The notes beneath the pieces were generated by a model. That model searched no databases and was not told the origin of the DNA. It saw only the letters and a list, made by a program, of their open reading frames with translations. The position numbers and the translations under genes are program-made. From CAYOFF01 sp964403415 (GTDB lineage: Bacteria; Patescibacteriota; Gracilibacteria; Absconditabacterales; Absconditicoccaceae), in the NCBI GenBank assembly GCA_964403415.1, contig CAYOFF010000001.1:434001-498000 (forward strand): a DNA stretch of 64,000 bases, written 5' to 3'. Position 1 is the first letter of the stretch. Every line of letters starts with the position of its first letter. Shown here piece by piece: positions 1-10,514 of this stretch.

Positions 1-353
1 TTAAAGAGGCTTTTGATAAACATTTTTTGAAGGAAGTGAATGTGATTGTGACGGAATGATGGCTTGGTCCTGTGATTCATCATCAGATGACACCCGTGGA
101 GTTGCAAAGAAACTTGGCAAAAGTAGAGGAACTGTATACGGTTTTTGTAAAACATGTAGCACAGTTTTTTGAGCATCTTGTTGTGGTTATGACCATGCCT
201 GAGTATCAAAAAAAGAATGCTACAGGACTACATGTTCACCAAAAAATCACTGCGTATGCTGAGACACAATGATTTGAGACGGAAATCTTACCTGAGTTAT
301 ATATGAGAAAAGGTCAACTTGTTGCTAGGAGAGTGGTGATTTTGAGAAAATAA
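1..353 (+). CDS. RNA methyltransferase-like protein, C-terminal part
   Basis: This is the 3' end of a gene whose start lies outside the window. It is open from the first bases in the frame that begins at base 3 and ends at TAA 351-353. In-frame TGA at 57 and 270 is read as glycine. The visible part, about 116 residues, starts near a TEGWLGP segment and ends YMRKGQLVARRVVILRK. Such an E-x-x-LGP segment followed by a closing R-K-x-Q-x-V-x-R block is typical of the C-terminal half of TRM11-like tRNA guanine N2-methyltransferases and related DNA methylase-fold proteins. The catalytic DPPY-type motif would lie upstream and is not seen, so the assignment is tentative. It converges on the DUF2461 gene with a 13-base gap. 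Confidence 0.5.
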
Positions 354-366
354 TTGTGCTAATATC

Positions 367-1062
367 TTATTTTTTTCGATCTTCATACTTGCATCCTGTG
401 TTCAGGAATGAGAACCGTTCTTGGGCTGTGCGACAGTCTTTGATAAGGTGTTGGAATCGATCTGGAGCTAAGACTTGTGAGTCGGTGTATTTGTGATAGA
501 GCAGATGCTGCTTGCGGAGTATGAGATCTAGATGAGGTGTGTATGCTTCGAATCATTTGGGTGTTCTGGAGGTGCGTTCTCATTGTATTTGGCCGAAGCG
601 TTGTACAAATGCAGATTTTTTGATTATTTTTTTGTAAATGTCTCAGTGTAGCGCGAGGTAGTGCCTGAGATTGAGTAACTGATCTTTTTCTGGTCGATAG
701 ATGCCTCCACCAAAGAAAGATGCCTTGGGCTGCATATGAATATAGTATCCGGCAAGAGTTGATTTTTTACCATCTGGTCAGATGACAATGCCGAAATTCG
801 TCTTGTAAGGTGACTTGTTGTGAGAAAATCTTGCATCGCGGTAGATGCGAAAGAGGCATTGTTTGGGCTGAAGTTCTTGGGGGTCTATCGTATCGTCGAA
901 TGTTGCTATGGCACCAATAAGCTCTTGTGTGAAGAGATTTAGCTGGTCTTGGATCTCGATATATAGGGGCTTGGCTTGCAAAAAATGTTCTTTGTCGTTG
1001 TGCTCAGTAAGATATTCGAGAAAGGAGATTGTATGAGGATGAATGTGCGACTGCTGAGACAT
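367..1062 (-). CDS. DUF2461 (TIGR02453) family protein
   Basis: A 231-residue protein of unknown function, read leftwards from ATG 1060-1062 to TAA 367-369, with four TGA codons read as Gly. The N-terminal half carries HPHTISFLEYLTEHNDKEHF and then RIYRDARFSHNKSPYKTNFG. The second half has YYIHMQPKASFFGGGIYRPE. These are the hallmark blocks of the DUF2461 family, in which an R-D-x-R-F-x-x-x-K-x-P-Y-K stretch is the most conserved part. The length matches the family (about 220 aa). It is the last gene of a leftward dnaA-rlmN-DUF2461 run and lies 24 bases after rlmN, so it is probably co-transcribed. The family's biochemical role is not established. Confidence 0.8.
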
Positions 1063-1086
1063 TCGTGGGATACGATGTAAAAGAGT

Positions 1087-2256
1087 CTATTTTTTCTTGT
1101 ATGTTTCCCCTTCTTGGACTTTTTCGTAGCCGAGTTGGCCACATGCTCCTTTGACTTCTCTCCCTAGCGTGTCTCTTACTGTTACGGTGACGTCGTATCA
1201 TTCGACAATTTTCTTGAAGGCAAGAATTACATCGTAGTCACTGGTGATAAGCTCTGGCATGGCAGGATTTTCGTTGTAGGGGATGAGATTGACATGGGCG
1301 TTTCTGGGGCGGAGAAGTTTTCAGAGCTGATGAGCTATCTCTGGAGTATCTGTTTTGTCTTTGATCATGATGTATTCGTAGAATACTCTATTATCGAGCG
1401 CATCAGTATATGCGTCTATTGTCTGCATGAGCTCATCGAGCGGTCGGCGCTTCGCAATCATAGGAATAAGCTCTTCGCGAAGCGCCTGATTTGGCGCATG
1501 TAGCGACAATGCGAGCCTCACATCAATATTGTCTTCGACAAGCTTTTTGATGGCTGAGGCAACGCCAGATGTGGAAATCGTTATATGCCTTTTTGAGAGA
1601 TTGAGTGTGTTTTGGTCAAGCATTACTTCTATGGCGTGTTTCATATTGTCGTAATTGAGTAGTGGTTCTCACATACCCATAAATACGACGTTTCTGACTC
1701 TTTGTCGGGTGCCGTCTTCTTTTTTGCCAAACTTACTTTTAATGAAATTATTAGCATAGGTAATTTGCATAAGCATCTCTGTTCGATCGAGATTTTTTTT
1801 GAATCCTAGCTTGCCAGTAACACAAAAAATACATCCTACGGCGCATCCTACTTGGGATGAGATACACACCGTGATGCGGTTTAGTGTATGTGTTTCAGGT
1901 GAAATGTCTGCATCGGTCCATGATCTGAGAATTTTACGTTGACTGTGTTCGGTATCGTCTTTCTGATGCCGATGGTACATCAATACGGTCTCGATCATGT
2001 TGCCATCGGGGAGTTTGAAGAGAAATTTGGTGGTTTCCTTTCCGTCGATAATTTTCTCTGGGACGAGTGTGTTGAGTCAAAATCCATCGCGTACGAGTTG
2101 TTCTCTCAGCTCTTTGGAAAATGTTGTAATTTCATCAATATTGATGATGCTTTCTTTGTATATGGCTTGTTCGAGCTGTTTTATCCTAAAAGAAGGAATA
2201 TTATGCTCCTTGAAGTAGGGGAGGACGCTTGCTGTGTCCAATAAGAGACGTGACAT
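1087..2256 (-). CDS. rlmN: 23S rRNA (adenine2503-C2)-methyltransferase RlmN
   Basis: A 389-residue radical-SAM enzyme that methylates C2 of A2503 in 23S rRNA (and often A37 of some tRNAs). The [4Fe-4S]-binding motif CAVGCIFCVTGKLG lies near residue 140, with the typical preceding SSQVG. The SAM-contact block FMGMGEPLLNYDN follows, with its second Gly encoded by TGA. The C-terminal block GREVKGACGQL holds the second catalytic cysteine that carries the methyl group in RlmN/Cfr enzymes. The start ATG 2254-2256 gives a normal length. It lies 17 bases downstream of dnaA on the same strand, so the two are probably transcribed together. RlmN rather than Cfr is favoured by the vertical-looking neighbourhood. 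Confidence 0.95.
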
Positions 2257-2273
2257 ACTGTATCAAAAAATAC

Positions 2274-3854
2274 CTAAAGCTTGAGCCGAATTTTGAAGAG
2301 TTTATCATATTCTTTTTTTTGTGAGGTATATATTTTGTCGAAAGTGGAAATACTGTAGATTACACTTGCGTGATTTTTGCCCGCAAAGTAGGTCCCTATT
2401 CTCTCAAGAGTCCGCTGGAAGTGAGTTTTTGCGATCCACATACAACACTGTCTTGCAAATGAGATTTCTTTGGTTCTTTTGTCTCACTTGAGGTCTTCTA
2501 GAGGAATATCGTAATATTGTGCTACGTGCTCGACGAGACGATCAAATGATGTTGCGCGCGATGGCATAGATTGTTGTGTTTTGGAGGATTTTGGAGTAGA
2601 GTGATAGTCGTTATGTGATTGTGAATGTGGCGTTGTGTTTTGAGTGGAGTCTTGTGATGTTGGTGATGTGACTCACGAGAGTTCATATCAGAGTGTCGAT
2701 AAGGTCTCATCTATATCATCACGTGTAATTTCTCTGCCGTAGAGTTTTTTCTTCATCATGAGTAGATTGATAGCTCCTTCGAGTTCTCTAACATTACTTG
2801 TGATTGTCGTTGCAATATAGTCAAGAAGCTCTGGTGCGAGATGTTCTCCTTTTGCTTTGAGTTTAGATTCGAGAATGGCTATTTTGGTCTCTACGTCAGG
2901 TGCTTTGATATCGACGACGAGTCATAGTGAAAAACGACTCTGGAGTCTTGGCTCTAGAAGAGTGAGTTCTTTTGGGGGGCGGTCCGAGGTCAATACTATT
3001 TGTTTGTTGTGAGAGAGAAACTCGTTGAACATATTATGGAAAATTTCTTGTGTCTTGTCTTTGTTTGCTAGGAATTGTATGTCGTCGAGCATAATAACAC
3101 TGACATCGGCAAATTTTTCCATGAGCTGAGAGAGTTTATTTTGCTTGATGGCTTGAACGACTTGATCTATAAATTTGGTGGTGGGTAGGTAAACGACACT
3201 GCTTTCGGAGTGATTTATAATGCAGTGATTACCTATCGCTTGCATGAGATGCGTTTTCCCTAGTCATACATTCCCATAAATGAAGAGAGGGTTGTATGCG
3301 CTGCCAGGTTGTTCTGCTACCGCATGTGCTGCTGAGTAGGCGAGCTGGTTATGGGCTCATACGATGAGTTTGTCGAATGTGAATTGTTTTTCAAAAAGAA
3401 TCCCAAAGTGATCGGTAAGACTTGTTTTAATTGCATTATCAAGCTGTGGATGAGCTTTTGTCGCCCTTTGTTCTTTATCGTCTTTTTCTTTTGGGGTTAG
3501 TTCTCTTAGGTCTAGGAATTTTTTGAGATCTACGACGAGATCTGTGGTTCGTGGTTGTGTGTCATCATATATGAAGGTTGCGTATGCATATGATTCACTA
3601 AAAATTTCGTGAATTGCTTGCTGGATACTGTCATGAAAAAATTTCTTGACTTGGAGCGCAACGAAGTCGTTGGGAATGCCGATATAGATGAGGTGATGGT
3701 GATCTTCTATGCCTATTATACAACATTTATTGAGAAACGATAGCATTTTTCTTGTATCATGCGTCTTTGCTAAAATGGTCAGGATCTGTTTTCGGACGCT
3801 GACAAGGTATTCTTTTTTGGTAGTATCATACTGTGCAATTGCTTCCAGTAGCAT
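2274..3854 (-). CDS. dnaA: Chromosomal replication initiator DnaA
   Basis: A 526-residue replication initiator and AAA+ ATPase. Domain I occupies about residues 1-110. It is followed by a charged linker and the AAA+ module with Walker A YGNVGLGKTHLM (residue ~195), Walker B VIMLDDIQFLANK, and the sensor region QIVLTSDRPPKEL with arginine finger LQSRF. Domain IV at the C-terminus reads GDKRTKEISFARQCCMWIA, a variant of the DnaA DNA-binding signature in which the usual A-R-Q is kept. An unusually Ser/Thr/His-rich stretch of ~45 residues (TTPHSQSHNDYHSTPKSSK) separates AAA+ from domain IV. The upstream region has at most one near-consensus DnaA box, and dnaN is ~48 kb away, so oriC is not obviously here. 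Confidence 0.97.
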
Positions 3855-3991
3855 ACTGCATGATGTGGAGGATAAATTTGTGTATGGGGTTTCTTATAGT
3901 GAAAAGGGATGCGAGTGCAATTGAGTCTTTGTGGCGTTTTTTCTTACTATACATGTAATTTGCTAGAAATATGATTCGGATGCTTCATATA

Positions 3992-4019
3992 TTGATTTAT
4001 TCTTTTGGATGGTTATACA
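3992..4019 (+). promoter_or_regulatory. Predicted sigma-70-type promoter
   Basis: TTGATT (3992-3997), a 16-base spacer and TATACA (4014-4019) lie just before the structured leader of the 4173 gene. The rest of 3855-4035, between divergent dnaA and this leader, shows no further gene or clear repeat. Confidence 0.45.
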
Positions 4020-4035
4020 TTGTGACATCTGTCCG

Positions 4036-4158
4036 TTTATACCTGCGACGATACTTCGTTTGTAAAGGTGGATAAGAACTTACGGGTAGCCCTTCTTCTT
4101 GGCTGAGTTTGAAGAAGTTAGCATGTAATACCATGCCTGTAAGACGTAAATATTTATC
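4036..4158 (+). ncRNA. Candidate structured RNA, copy A (leader of the 4173 gene)
   Basis: About 123 bases that recur in recognisable form at 25980-26104 (copy B) and 16030-16145 (copy C). Shared parts are a 5' TTTATACYTGCGA block (A and B) and the sequence TAGCCCTTCTT opening a hairpin: here CTTCTTC 4092-4098 pairs with GAAGAAG 4111-4117. A nearly invariant ATACCATGCCTGTAAG (4128-4143) follows, and then TATTTAT (4151-4157). The spacing between the last two blocks is 7-8 bases in all copies. A possible closing helix pairs CGTTT near 4057 with AGACG near 4142. It starts ~17 bases after a predicted promoter and ends 15 bases before the next start codon, so it is a 5' leader or a small RNA. I could not match it to a known riboswitch, 6S, SRP or T-box consensus. 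Confidence 0.5.
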
Positions 4159-4172
4159 AATTATGTATTCAA

Positions 4173-4649
4173 ATGTTGTTGAGAACGTGGAAGATTGTTT
4201 TGTTTTGGTGTTTGTGTGTTGTTATTGGGGCTGCTACGGGAGTAAAATGATCAGAACTTCGTCAGAGTATGCAACAGGGTGAAATATATGCTGGTCGCAT
4301 GCAGCAGGCTGTTGTACGTGATGGTGATCAAAAAGAACTTTATCAATGGTTTGTGAATGGTCAGCGTGTACAGTGATTAGTGACCCATCTGTCTGATAGC
4401 AATGAGTTCGTTTTTGCTAATACTAAAAACATGGCGAGAAAAGAGATTCATGCCAGACAAGCGTGAGCGGCAAAGCAGCCAGTTGTTGTATGATCGCGTT
4501 GACCAAAGAGAGTGGCAAGATTTGCACAAGAACATATTCTTTCTTATCGTCACTTGGCGGTGCAGATAGATATGCCGGTTGCAGATGTGAGACGTTCTCG
4601 TGTAACTTTGAAAAAATCGTTGTTTTCTGTTTTCTTGAGGCTTAGCTAA
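4173..4649 (+). CDS. Small membrane-anchored protein of unknown function
   Basis: A 158-residue protein, not recognised. The start ATG 4173-4175 was chosen because it precedes MLLRTWKIVLFWCLCVVIG, an N-terminal membrane segment that could also be a signal peptide. The mature part is polar and basic: it has LYQWFVNGQRVQGLVTHLSD in the middle and ends RRSRVTLKKSLFSVFLRLS. Five in-frame TGA codons are read as Gly, including two close together at 4491 and 4497. It sits directly behind the candidate structured RNA A and before a strong intrinsic terminator, so it appears to be a single-gene transcript. Codon use is like its neighbours. Confidence 0.6.
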
Positions 4650-4680
4650 AAAGTTCTTTTCGTATATGTCAATGAAAAAC

Positions 4681-4726
4681 GTCTGTCCTGGTGTGTTGTT
4701 ACTTGATTTTGGACAGACTTTTTTTT
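4681..4726 (+). terminator. Intrinsic terminator
   Basis: A perfect 8-bp stem GTCTGTCC (4681-4688) / GGACAGAC (4711-4718) is followed by eight T. It ends the 4173 transcript before the DsbA-like gene. Confidence 0.8.
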
Positions 4727-4767
4727 AATATGGGACAGTCTATTTTATATTATACGAACACAATAGT

Positions 4768-5553
4768 ATGACTCACACTTCTCCACAACAAGGAAACAAC
4801 AACACATTACAAATTGTTAATACGGTATTGGTCGCAGGCGTGTTGGTGTTAGGCTTGGCATGAGCATTTGGTGGTAGCTCTTCAGATGGATTGACCAAGG
4901 ATGATGTAAAATCTATAGTAACTGATGCTGTTAAAACAGCTCCTGCTCCACAACCTGCAGCAGCACAACCGCAACCACAACCTGCAGCAGCGGCATCTAA
5001 GGATGAAATACTTGCATTCTACAAGGCGTCGTATGTTCTTGGACCAAAGGATGCAAAAGTAACTATTTTTGAGTTTTCTGATTTCCAGTGTCCGTTCTGC
5101 AAGAGATTTTCTACAGCAGGTACACTTGAAACAGTATTGAAGAAGTACGACGGTAAAGTTAATAAAGTGTTTGCTCACTTCCCACTTACCAATATCCATC
5201 CATTGGCACAGAAGGCATCAGAGGCTGCTGAGTGTGTAGGAGAGCAGGCTGGTGACGCAGGCTTCTACGAGTTTGGTAAAAAATTGTTTGCTGAGGCTCA
5301 GCCAGACAATGCAACTATTCTTAAGGTAGCTGGTGAAATGAAGGGAGTAGATGCTAAGAAAGTAGAGACATGCTTGACTGAAGGTAAGTATACTAAGAAA
5401 GTACAAGAGCAGCAAGCATTTGGTGCTAAACTTGGTATTACTGGAACTCCATGAAGTATTGTGTTCAATCATGAAACAGGTGAAACGCAGAAAGTGTCTG
5501 GAGCTGTTCCAGCAGAGGCGTTTGACGCACCTATGACTGCAATGACGAAATAG
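4768..5553 (+). CDS. DsbA-like thiol-disulfide oxidoreductase, membrane-anchored
   Basis: A 261-residue protein with an N-terminal membrane segment (VNTVLVAGVLVLGLAGAFGG, residues ~17-36) and an Ala/Pro/Gln-rich spacer (~residues 55-78). A thioredoxin-fold DsbA domain follows. The active site is DFQCPFCKRF (CPFC), and a cis-proline GTPG lies near the C-terminus (the Gly after GTP is TGA). This matches the thioredoxin_4 / Bdb-type extracytoplasmic DsbA proteins that introduce or exchange disulfides in exported proteins. The cysteine-rich surface protein at 35854 is a plausible client (inference). The gene is monocistronic: terminators lie on both sides, and an AT-rich TATATTATAC lies ~15 bases upstream of the start. 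Confidence 0.88.
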
Positions 5554-5583
5554 TTGTTCTCTTATAGATAGTTATTATACAGC

Positions 5584-5611
5584 AAAAAGAGGCTTATGTC
5601 AGCCTCTTTTT
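5584..5611 (+). terminator. Intrinsic terminator
   Basis: AAAAAGAGGCT (5584-5594) pairs with AGCCTCTTTTT (5601-5611) across a 6-base loop, 30 bases after the DsbA-like gene. The 110 bases between it and topA hold no other recognisable feature. Confidence 0.85.
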
Positions 5612-5723
5612 GTATAGTCTGAAAATTTGGTATTTGCTTTTTGATTTTCATTTTTTATACCTTGAAGCACAGTGAACAGTTATGTGTGCTCTATATGTGT
5701 TTTGTCTTTTATGATACTAGCAT

Positions 5724-8270
5724 ATGCCAACAGCTTGATCTTGATTGCCATATTTAGTAATTGTCGAATCTCCAGCAAAAGCAAAAACAATTCAAAAGTA
5801 TCTGTGAGCGTGATATGAGGTAACTGCATCGATGTGACACATCGCTGATCTTCCACAGAGCGGTATGGGAATTGCTATTGATGATAATTTTACACCCCAG
5901 TATGAAGTTTCTGAGTGAAAGACCAAAGTTGTTCAATGACTCAAAAAAGCCCTAAAATCTTCACGCGGTGTTATGCTTGCTACTGATGAGGATCGTGAGT
6001 GAGAGGCTATTGCGCGGCATATTTGTCGTTTGCTTGGCTTGGATGTTGCGAAGACTCCTAGAATTGTTTTTCATGAAATTACCAAGGATGCGATCCAGCA
6101 TGCGATTGCTCACCCTAGACATTTAGATATGGATCTTGTACAAGCACAGCAGGCGAGAAGAGTCCTGGACCGTTTGGTGTGATTTGAGCTTTCTCCTGTT
6201 TTGCGAAAAAAAGTCAAACCGCAGCTTTCAGCTGGAAGAGTACAGTCTGTAGCAGTGAGAGTTTTGGTAGAACGTGAACGTGAGATTCAGCAGTTTGTGC
6301 CTCAGTGAAGTTTTGTTGTTAAATGACAGTTTCTCAACTCTGCCAAGGAGCAGTTTGAGGCAGAACTCAATACGCATTTGCCTGACAAAAATGCTGTAGA
6401 AGAGGTTCTTGGGGTGTGTCGTACAGCAGCGTATGTTGTAAAAGACATCAACAAAACACCTGGTACGAGAAATCCTTCTGCTCCATTTACGACATCTACA
6501 CTCCAACAAGAAGCGAGTAGAAGACTTTGATATGCAGTCAAAACAACCATGCAATTGGCTCAAAGATTATATGAAGCTGGACTTATTACGTATATGAGAA
6601 CTGATAGCGTTGCTTTATCATCTCAGGCATTAGGAGCAGCAAAATCTTATATTACAAGTCGTTTTGGTGATACGTACCATCAGGTAAGACAGTACAGTGG
6701 AAAGGTAAAGAATGCACAAGAAGCACATGAGGCGATTAGACCAACTGATCTTCAAAAAGAGCGAGCTGGCGCAGATGAGATGCAAAAAAAGCTGTATCAT
6801 CTTATTTGGCAGAGGACGGTCGCTTCACAGATGGCATCAGCTCGCCTTGAAAAGACAACTGCTCATATTGATTTTGGTCATAAAAAATTGTATTTTGCTG
6901 CGACAGGGGAGGTGATTATTTTTGATGGATTTTTGAAGGTGTATGGTAAAGACTCGGGTGATGAGGAACATATGCTTCCTGTGTTACATTCTTGAGAGTC
7001 TTTGGCGAGAAAAGACATTGTTGCGGAGGAGACGTTTACGAAAGCTCCAGCGAGATATACAGAAGCAACGTTAGTCAAAAAACTTGAAGAACTTGGGATT
7101 GGTCGTCCTTCTACCTATGCTCCTACTATTTCTACAATTCAGGACAGATGATATGTTATCAAAGATGAGAGACCAGGTATGCGTCAGTCCTATCAGGTTG
7201 CAGTATTGCATGGTGATAAATTGGTACGATCAACCAAAGAGAAAACAGTTGGCGCTTGATGAGGTAAGCTTATGCCAACGGACATCGGAATGGTTGTCAC
7301 GGACTTTTTGATGAAATATTTTGATCGCGTTTTGGACTACCAGTTTACAGCAAAAATTGAGGAAGAGTTTGATGTTATTGCTGAAGGGAAACTTGAACGA
7401 CATAAGATGATTAGGAAGTTTTATGAGCCATTTCATACCCAGGTTGTACATGTGGGTGATACAGCACAGAGAGAGTCGGGAGAGAGAGTCTTAGGAAAGG
7501 ATCCTAAGACATGAAAAGTAGTCAAGGTGAGAATAGGTCGTTATTGACCTTTGGTGCAGATAGGTGAAGCCGATGATGAAGACAAAAAACTTGCATGACT
7601 TAAGTGAGGTGCTAGTATTGCTACAATTACGTTGGAAGAAGCTCTTCAGGCCTTCAATTTACCAAGACATCTTGGTGAGCGAGAATGAGAAAAAGTCGTT
7701 GCTTCTGAGTGAAGATTTGGTCCATATGTACAGTGTTGATCGTTGTTTGCATCGCTCAAACATCCAGATGAACCAATGTCAGTAAGTCTTGAGCGTAGTA
7801 TTGAACTTTTGGAAGCAAGACGTGAGCAAGTAGCTAAGAAACGTATACTAAGTTTTGAGTATGAAGGTTCTGTATGTGATGTTCAGAAGTGAAAACGATG
7901 ACCATTTGCAGTCTGGAAGAGAAAACGTATTAAATTGCCTAAGGATCTTGAGTTGACAGAGGCAAATATTCAGCACTATTTGAGTACAGCGACGCCATCG
8001 CGTTGAAAGAAAAAATGAAGCACTGATGGTGTATCAGTAAAGGCTAAGAAATCAGGGAAACGTAAAATTTCTAAGAAGAGTAGTGGATGATCCGTTAAAG
8101 CGTCAGCAAAAACTAATGCCGTGCAGAAGAGCGTTAGCACTACGAAACCCCAAAAACCCACTAAACGTGAAACAGGCTCTTCTACCAAAAAAGCCTCGCC
8201 ACGCAAGAGTGCTATGGTTAGATCTGGGTCTAAGACGAAGACCGTTTCGAAGAAAATTACCAAAAAATAA
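5724..8270 (+). CDS. topA: DNA topoisomerase I (type IA)
   Basis: An 848-residue type IA topoisomerase that relaxes negatively supercoiled DNA. The TOPRIM domain carries VIVESPAKAKTIQKYLG and LATDEDREGEAIARHI. The breakage-reunion domain has the active-site tyrosine in GLITYMRTDS (residue ~293). The C-terminus has degenerate topo-C repeats (LGKDPKTGKVVKVRIGRYGP, then GRFGPYVQ and KRGPFAVWK) rather than zinc fingers. It ends in a ~75-residue Lys/Ser/Thr-rich basic tail, as in actinobacterial and some candidate-phyla TopA. More than 20 TGA codons fall on conserved glycines. The start ATG 5724 leaves a short MPTAGSGLPY leader ahead of the TOPRIM strand. Confidence 0.96.
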
Positions 8271-8296
8271 TACGCTTTTATCTTTCTAGGTCCATC

Positions 8297-9220
8297 ATGA
8301 AAAAGGAGCTTGTTATCGGTGATGTTACGTGGATACATCTTATAGAGCCGACTAAGAAAGAAATTGCTGCTCTCGAGGAAAAATATGAGTTACATGAGTT
8401 GATCGTAGAATACCTCACGGAGGTTAATACGCAGCATGTTATCAATCAGTACGATGATCATATTTTGGTTGTTTTCTTGTTTCCTAAGTTCCAGCCAAAT
8501 GTGTGAAAATATGTACTCAACGAGTTTACGATTATTCTTGGAAAGGATTACGTCATTACGACAACGAGATTTGAAACAAATACGGTGCAGAAAATCATGA
8601 AAGAATATCAGGATGAGCTAGAAGAAAGAGAGGCAGACGAAAATTTCAAAATATCTCCCTACTATATTCTTTACAAAATTATTGATGTCTTGTATGATAA
8701 GATGATTATCGGCTTACACAAGACATCGAAAGAGTTGCTTTTTATTGAAGAGAGTGTGATGCTTTCCAAAAATCTTTCCAAAAATATTTTGGAGCAGTTG
8801 ATGACCAAAAAACTCAATATGGCACATGTAAAGTATACATTTCAGCCACAAGAAGAGATTTTGGATGAGTTGAATGAAGCAGTTCAGAAATTCTATGAAG
8901 GAGATCTTGAGGTATATTTTGGAGATTTGCAGTCTAAGCAGAAAAAAATTATGACAACGTCGTGATTCTTATTTGATACGGTCAACTCACTTACGGACAC
9001 ATATGATGGACTCATGAATATCCAAACAAACGGTATCATCAAAACGCTGACAATCCTTACTGCTATGATGTGATTATTCACTCTTATTACCTGATTTTAT
9101 GGTATGAATATGAGTGTGCCTTTGGGAAATCATCCTTTGTGATATCTTATAGTGATTGGTTGGATGGTTATTTTTGGCGGATTGATGGCCGCTGTTTTCA
9201 GAAAAAAGGGCCGAATATAA
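8297..9220 (+). CDS. corA: CorA-type magnesium/cobalt transporter
   Basis: A 307-residue channel of the CorA/MIT family that imports Mg2+ through the cytoplasmic membrane. The soluble N-terminal domain is followed by a long helix and two C-terminal membrane segments. The first ends in the signature FYGMN with preceding ILTAMMGLFTLITG. The second is WYLIVIGWMVIFGGLMAAVF. The loop after GMN is short, as in true CorA. Start ATG 8297 lies 26 bases after topA, so the gene may be co-transcribed with it. A hairpin with a T-run follows at 9260. Confidence 0.93.
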
Positions 9221-9259
9221 ATATCTCATTCTGTATAGGATTTTGTCTTGCAACCTATG

Positions 9260-9292
9260 ATAGCATGTGTATATCATGGGTGCTATTTTTTA
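9260..9292 (+). terminator. Probable intrinsic terminator
   Basis: ATAGCA (9260-9265) and TGCTAT (9281-9286) form a stem followed by TTTTT, 40 bases after corA and 20 bases before dnaJ. Confidence 0.5.
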
Positions 9293-9311
9293 TTTATACT
9301 GAGATTGTTGT

Positions 9312-10400
9312 ATGAATCTTGATTTTGATCCGCAGAAAAACTACTATGATATTTTGGGTGTAGCAGAGGATGCTAATGATGATGATATCAAAAAAGCCTA
9401 TAGAAAGCTTGCTATGAAATATCATCCTGATAGAAATAGTTGAAATGCTGCTGCTGAAGAGAAATTTAAGGAAATCAACGAAGCCAATGAAGTGTTGAGT
9501 AATCAACAAAAAAGAAGTCAGTATGATGCATTCCGTAAAGGCTGAGGCGGATTTTGATGATTTGATTTTTGATGATGAGGATTTGGAGGAGGTTGATTTG
9601 GTGGATGAACGGTCGATTTTGGTGATCTAGGAGATGTTATTGGTTCGTTTTTTGGAGGCTGATTTGGTGGCGTGTGATGAAGGAGGGCTGGTCCGCAGAG
9701 AGGTGAAGATTTGGAATTACAGCGGAATATTAGTTTTGAAGATGCCTATCATGGGCTGCAAAAAGAGATTACGTATGGTAGAGCAATGCCTGCGGAGTGA
9801 ATAACCTCCAAGAGCTGTACCGCCTGCGAGGGAAGATGAGTTGTTATGCAGGCGGCTCGTACGATGTTTGGTGTCATGCAGACACAGACGGTGTGTTCGA
9901 GTTGTGGAGGAGCGGGGCAGGAGCGATACAAAGACGGCAAAAAGGTGCATAATGGAGGTCTTGAAAAACAAGATCAGGAGCTCACGGTCAAGGTTCCTGC
10001 TGGTATTAAGTCTGGTAGTAAGATCAAATATCCTGGTATGTGAAATTATGGTCAAAATGGCGGAGGAGCCGGTGACCTATATGTAAAAATTGTTATCAAA
10101 TCTCATGATCTGCGACGCAGAGATGAAAATAACCTGCTGATAGATAAGGAAATTACAATATTTGATGCTGTACTTGGTGGTAGCATGGAAGTGGAACATC
10201 CGGATGGCATGGTAACAGTAAAAATTCCTAAATGATTACAGGTGGGTGAATATATTCGTGTCAATGGTAAGTGATTTGGTGACAAAAATATGATTGGCCA
10301 TAGAAAGTGAGACATGATCGTAATGCCTAAGATAAAAATCCCCAAAAAACTCTCCTCCAAAGAAGAAAAACTCTGGAAAGAACTGCAAAACATGGAATAG
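9312..10400 (+). CDS. dnaJ: DnaJ-type chaperone with a reduced zinc domain
   Basis: A 362-residue Hsp40 co-chaperone. The J domain (residues 1-75) contains YYDILGVAEDANDDDIKKAY and the essential HPD (YHPDRN). A Gly/Phe-rich linker follows (~residues 78-118), in which most glycines are TGA codons. The zinc region is reduced to two CxxCxGxG modules, CTACEGRG (~residue 168) and CSSCGGAG (~196), instead of four. The C-terminal substrate-binding domains (KVPAGIKSGSKIKYPGMG, then LVDKEI-like and VKIPKGLQVG) are complete. With two modules it could bind at most one zinc. No grpE or dnaK lies nearby. Confidence 0.9.
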
Positions 10401-10437
10401 AGACGTATTGTGTTTTTGAAAATCTGTGTATTTTCGT

Positions 10438-10514
10438 TTGCAATTGTTCGCAGAAAAGTATATACTGGGTTTATTACAAACAAAACTTCGCCAGAGCGGC
10501 GAAGTTTATTTTTT
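10438..10514 (+). promoter_or_regulatory. nusA promoter followed by an intrinsic terminator (attenuator-like leader)
   Basis: TTGCAA (10438-10443), a 17-base spacer and TATACT (10461-10466) make a good promoter. Transcription from it would start near 10473 and run at once into the hairpin AAACTTCGCC (10483-10492) / GGCGAAGTTT (10498-10507), followed by A and six T (to 10514). nusA starts 20 bases later. The hairpin could also end the dnaJ transcript. Because it lies between a promoter and nusA, it is a candidate for autoregulation by NusA-stimulated termination. Confidence 0.6.

Noticed and set aside
3855..4035. Possible oriC upstream of dnaA.
   Set aside because: Only one near-consensus DnaA box (TTATCCACC, on the complement near 4066) was found. 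No cluster or AT-rich repeat array is seen, and dnaN and gyrB lie elsewhere.
4036..4158. The structured element as a T-box, TPP riboswitch or 6S RNA.
   Set aside because: It lacks the T-box UGGNACC bulge, the TPP CUGAGA/ACCUGAU cores and the 6S central-bubble arms; similarities (a GGCTGAG stretch in copy A) are not shared by the other copies.
4463..4645. Cys-rich 60-residue open frame inside the 4173 gene.
   Set aside because: It is another frame of the membrane-protein gene and has no ribosome-binding site or recognisable domain.
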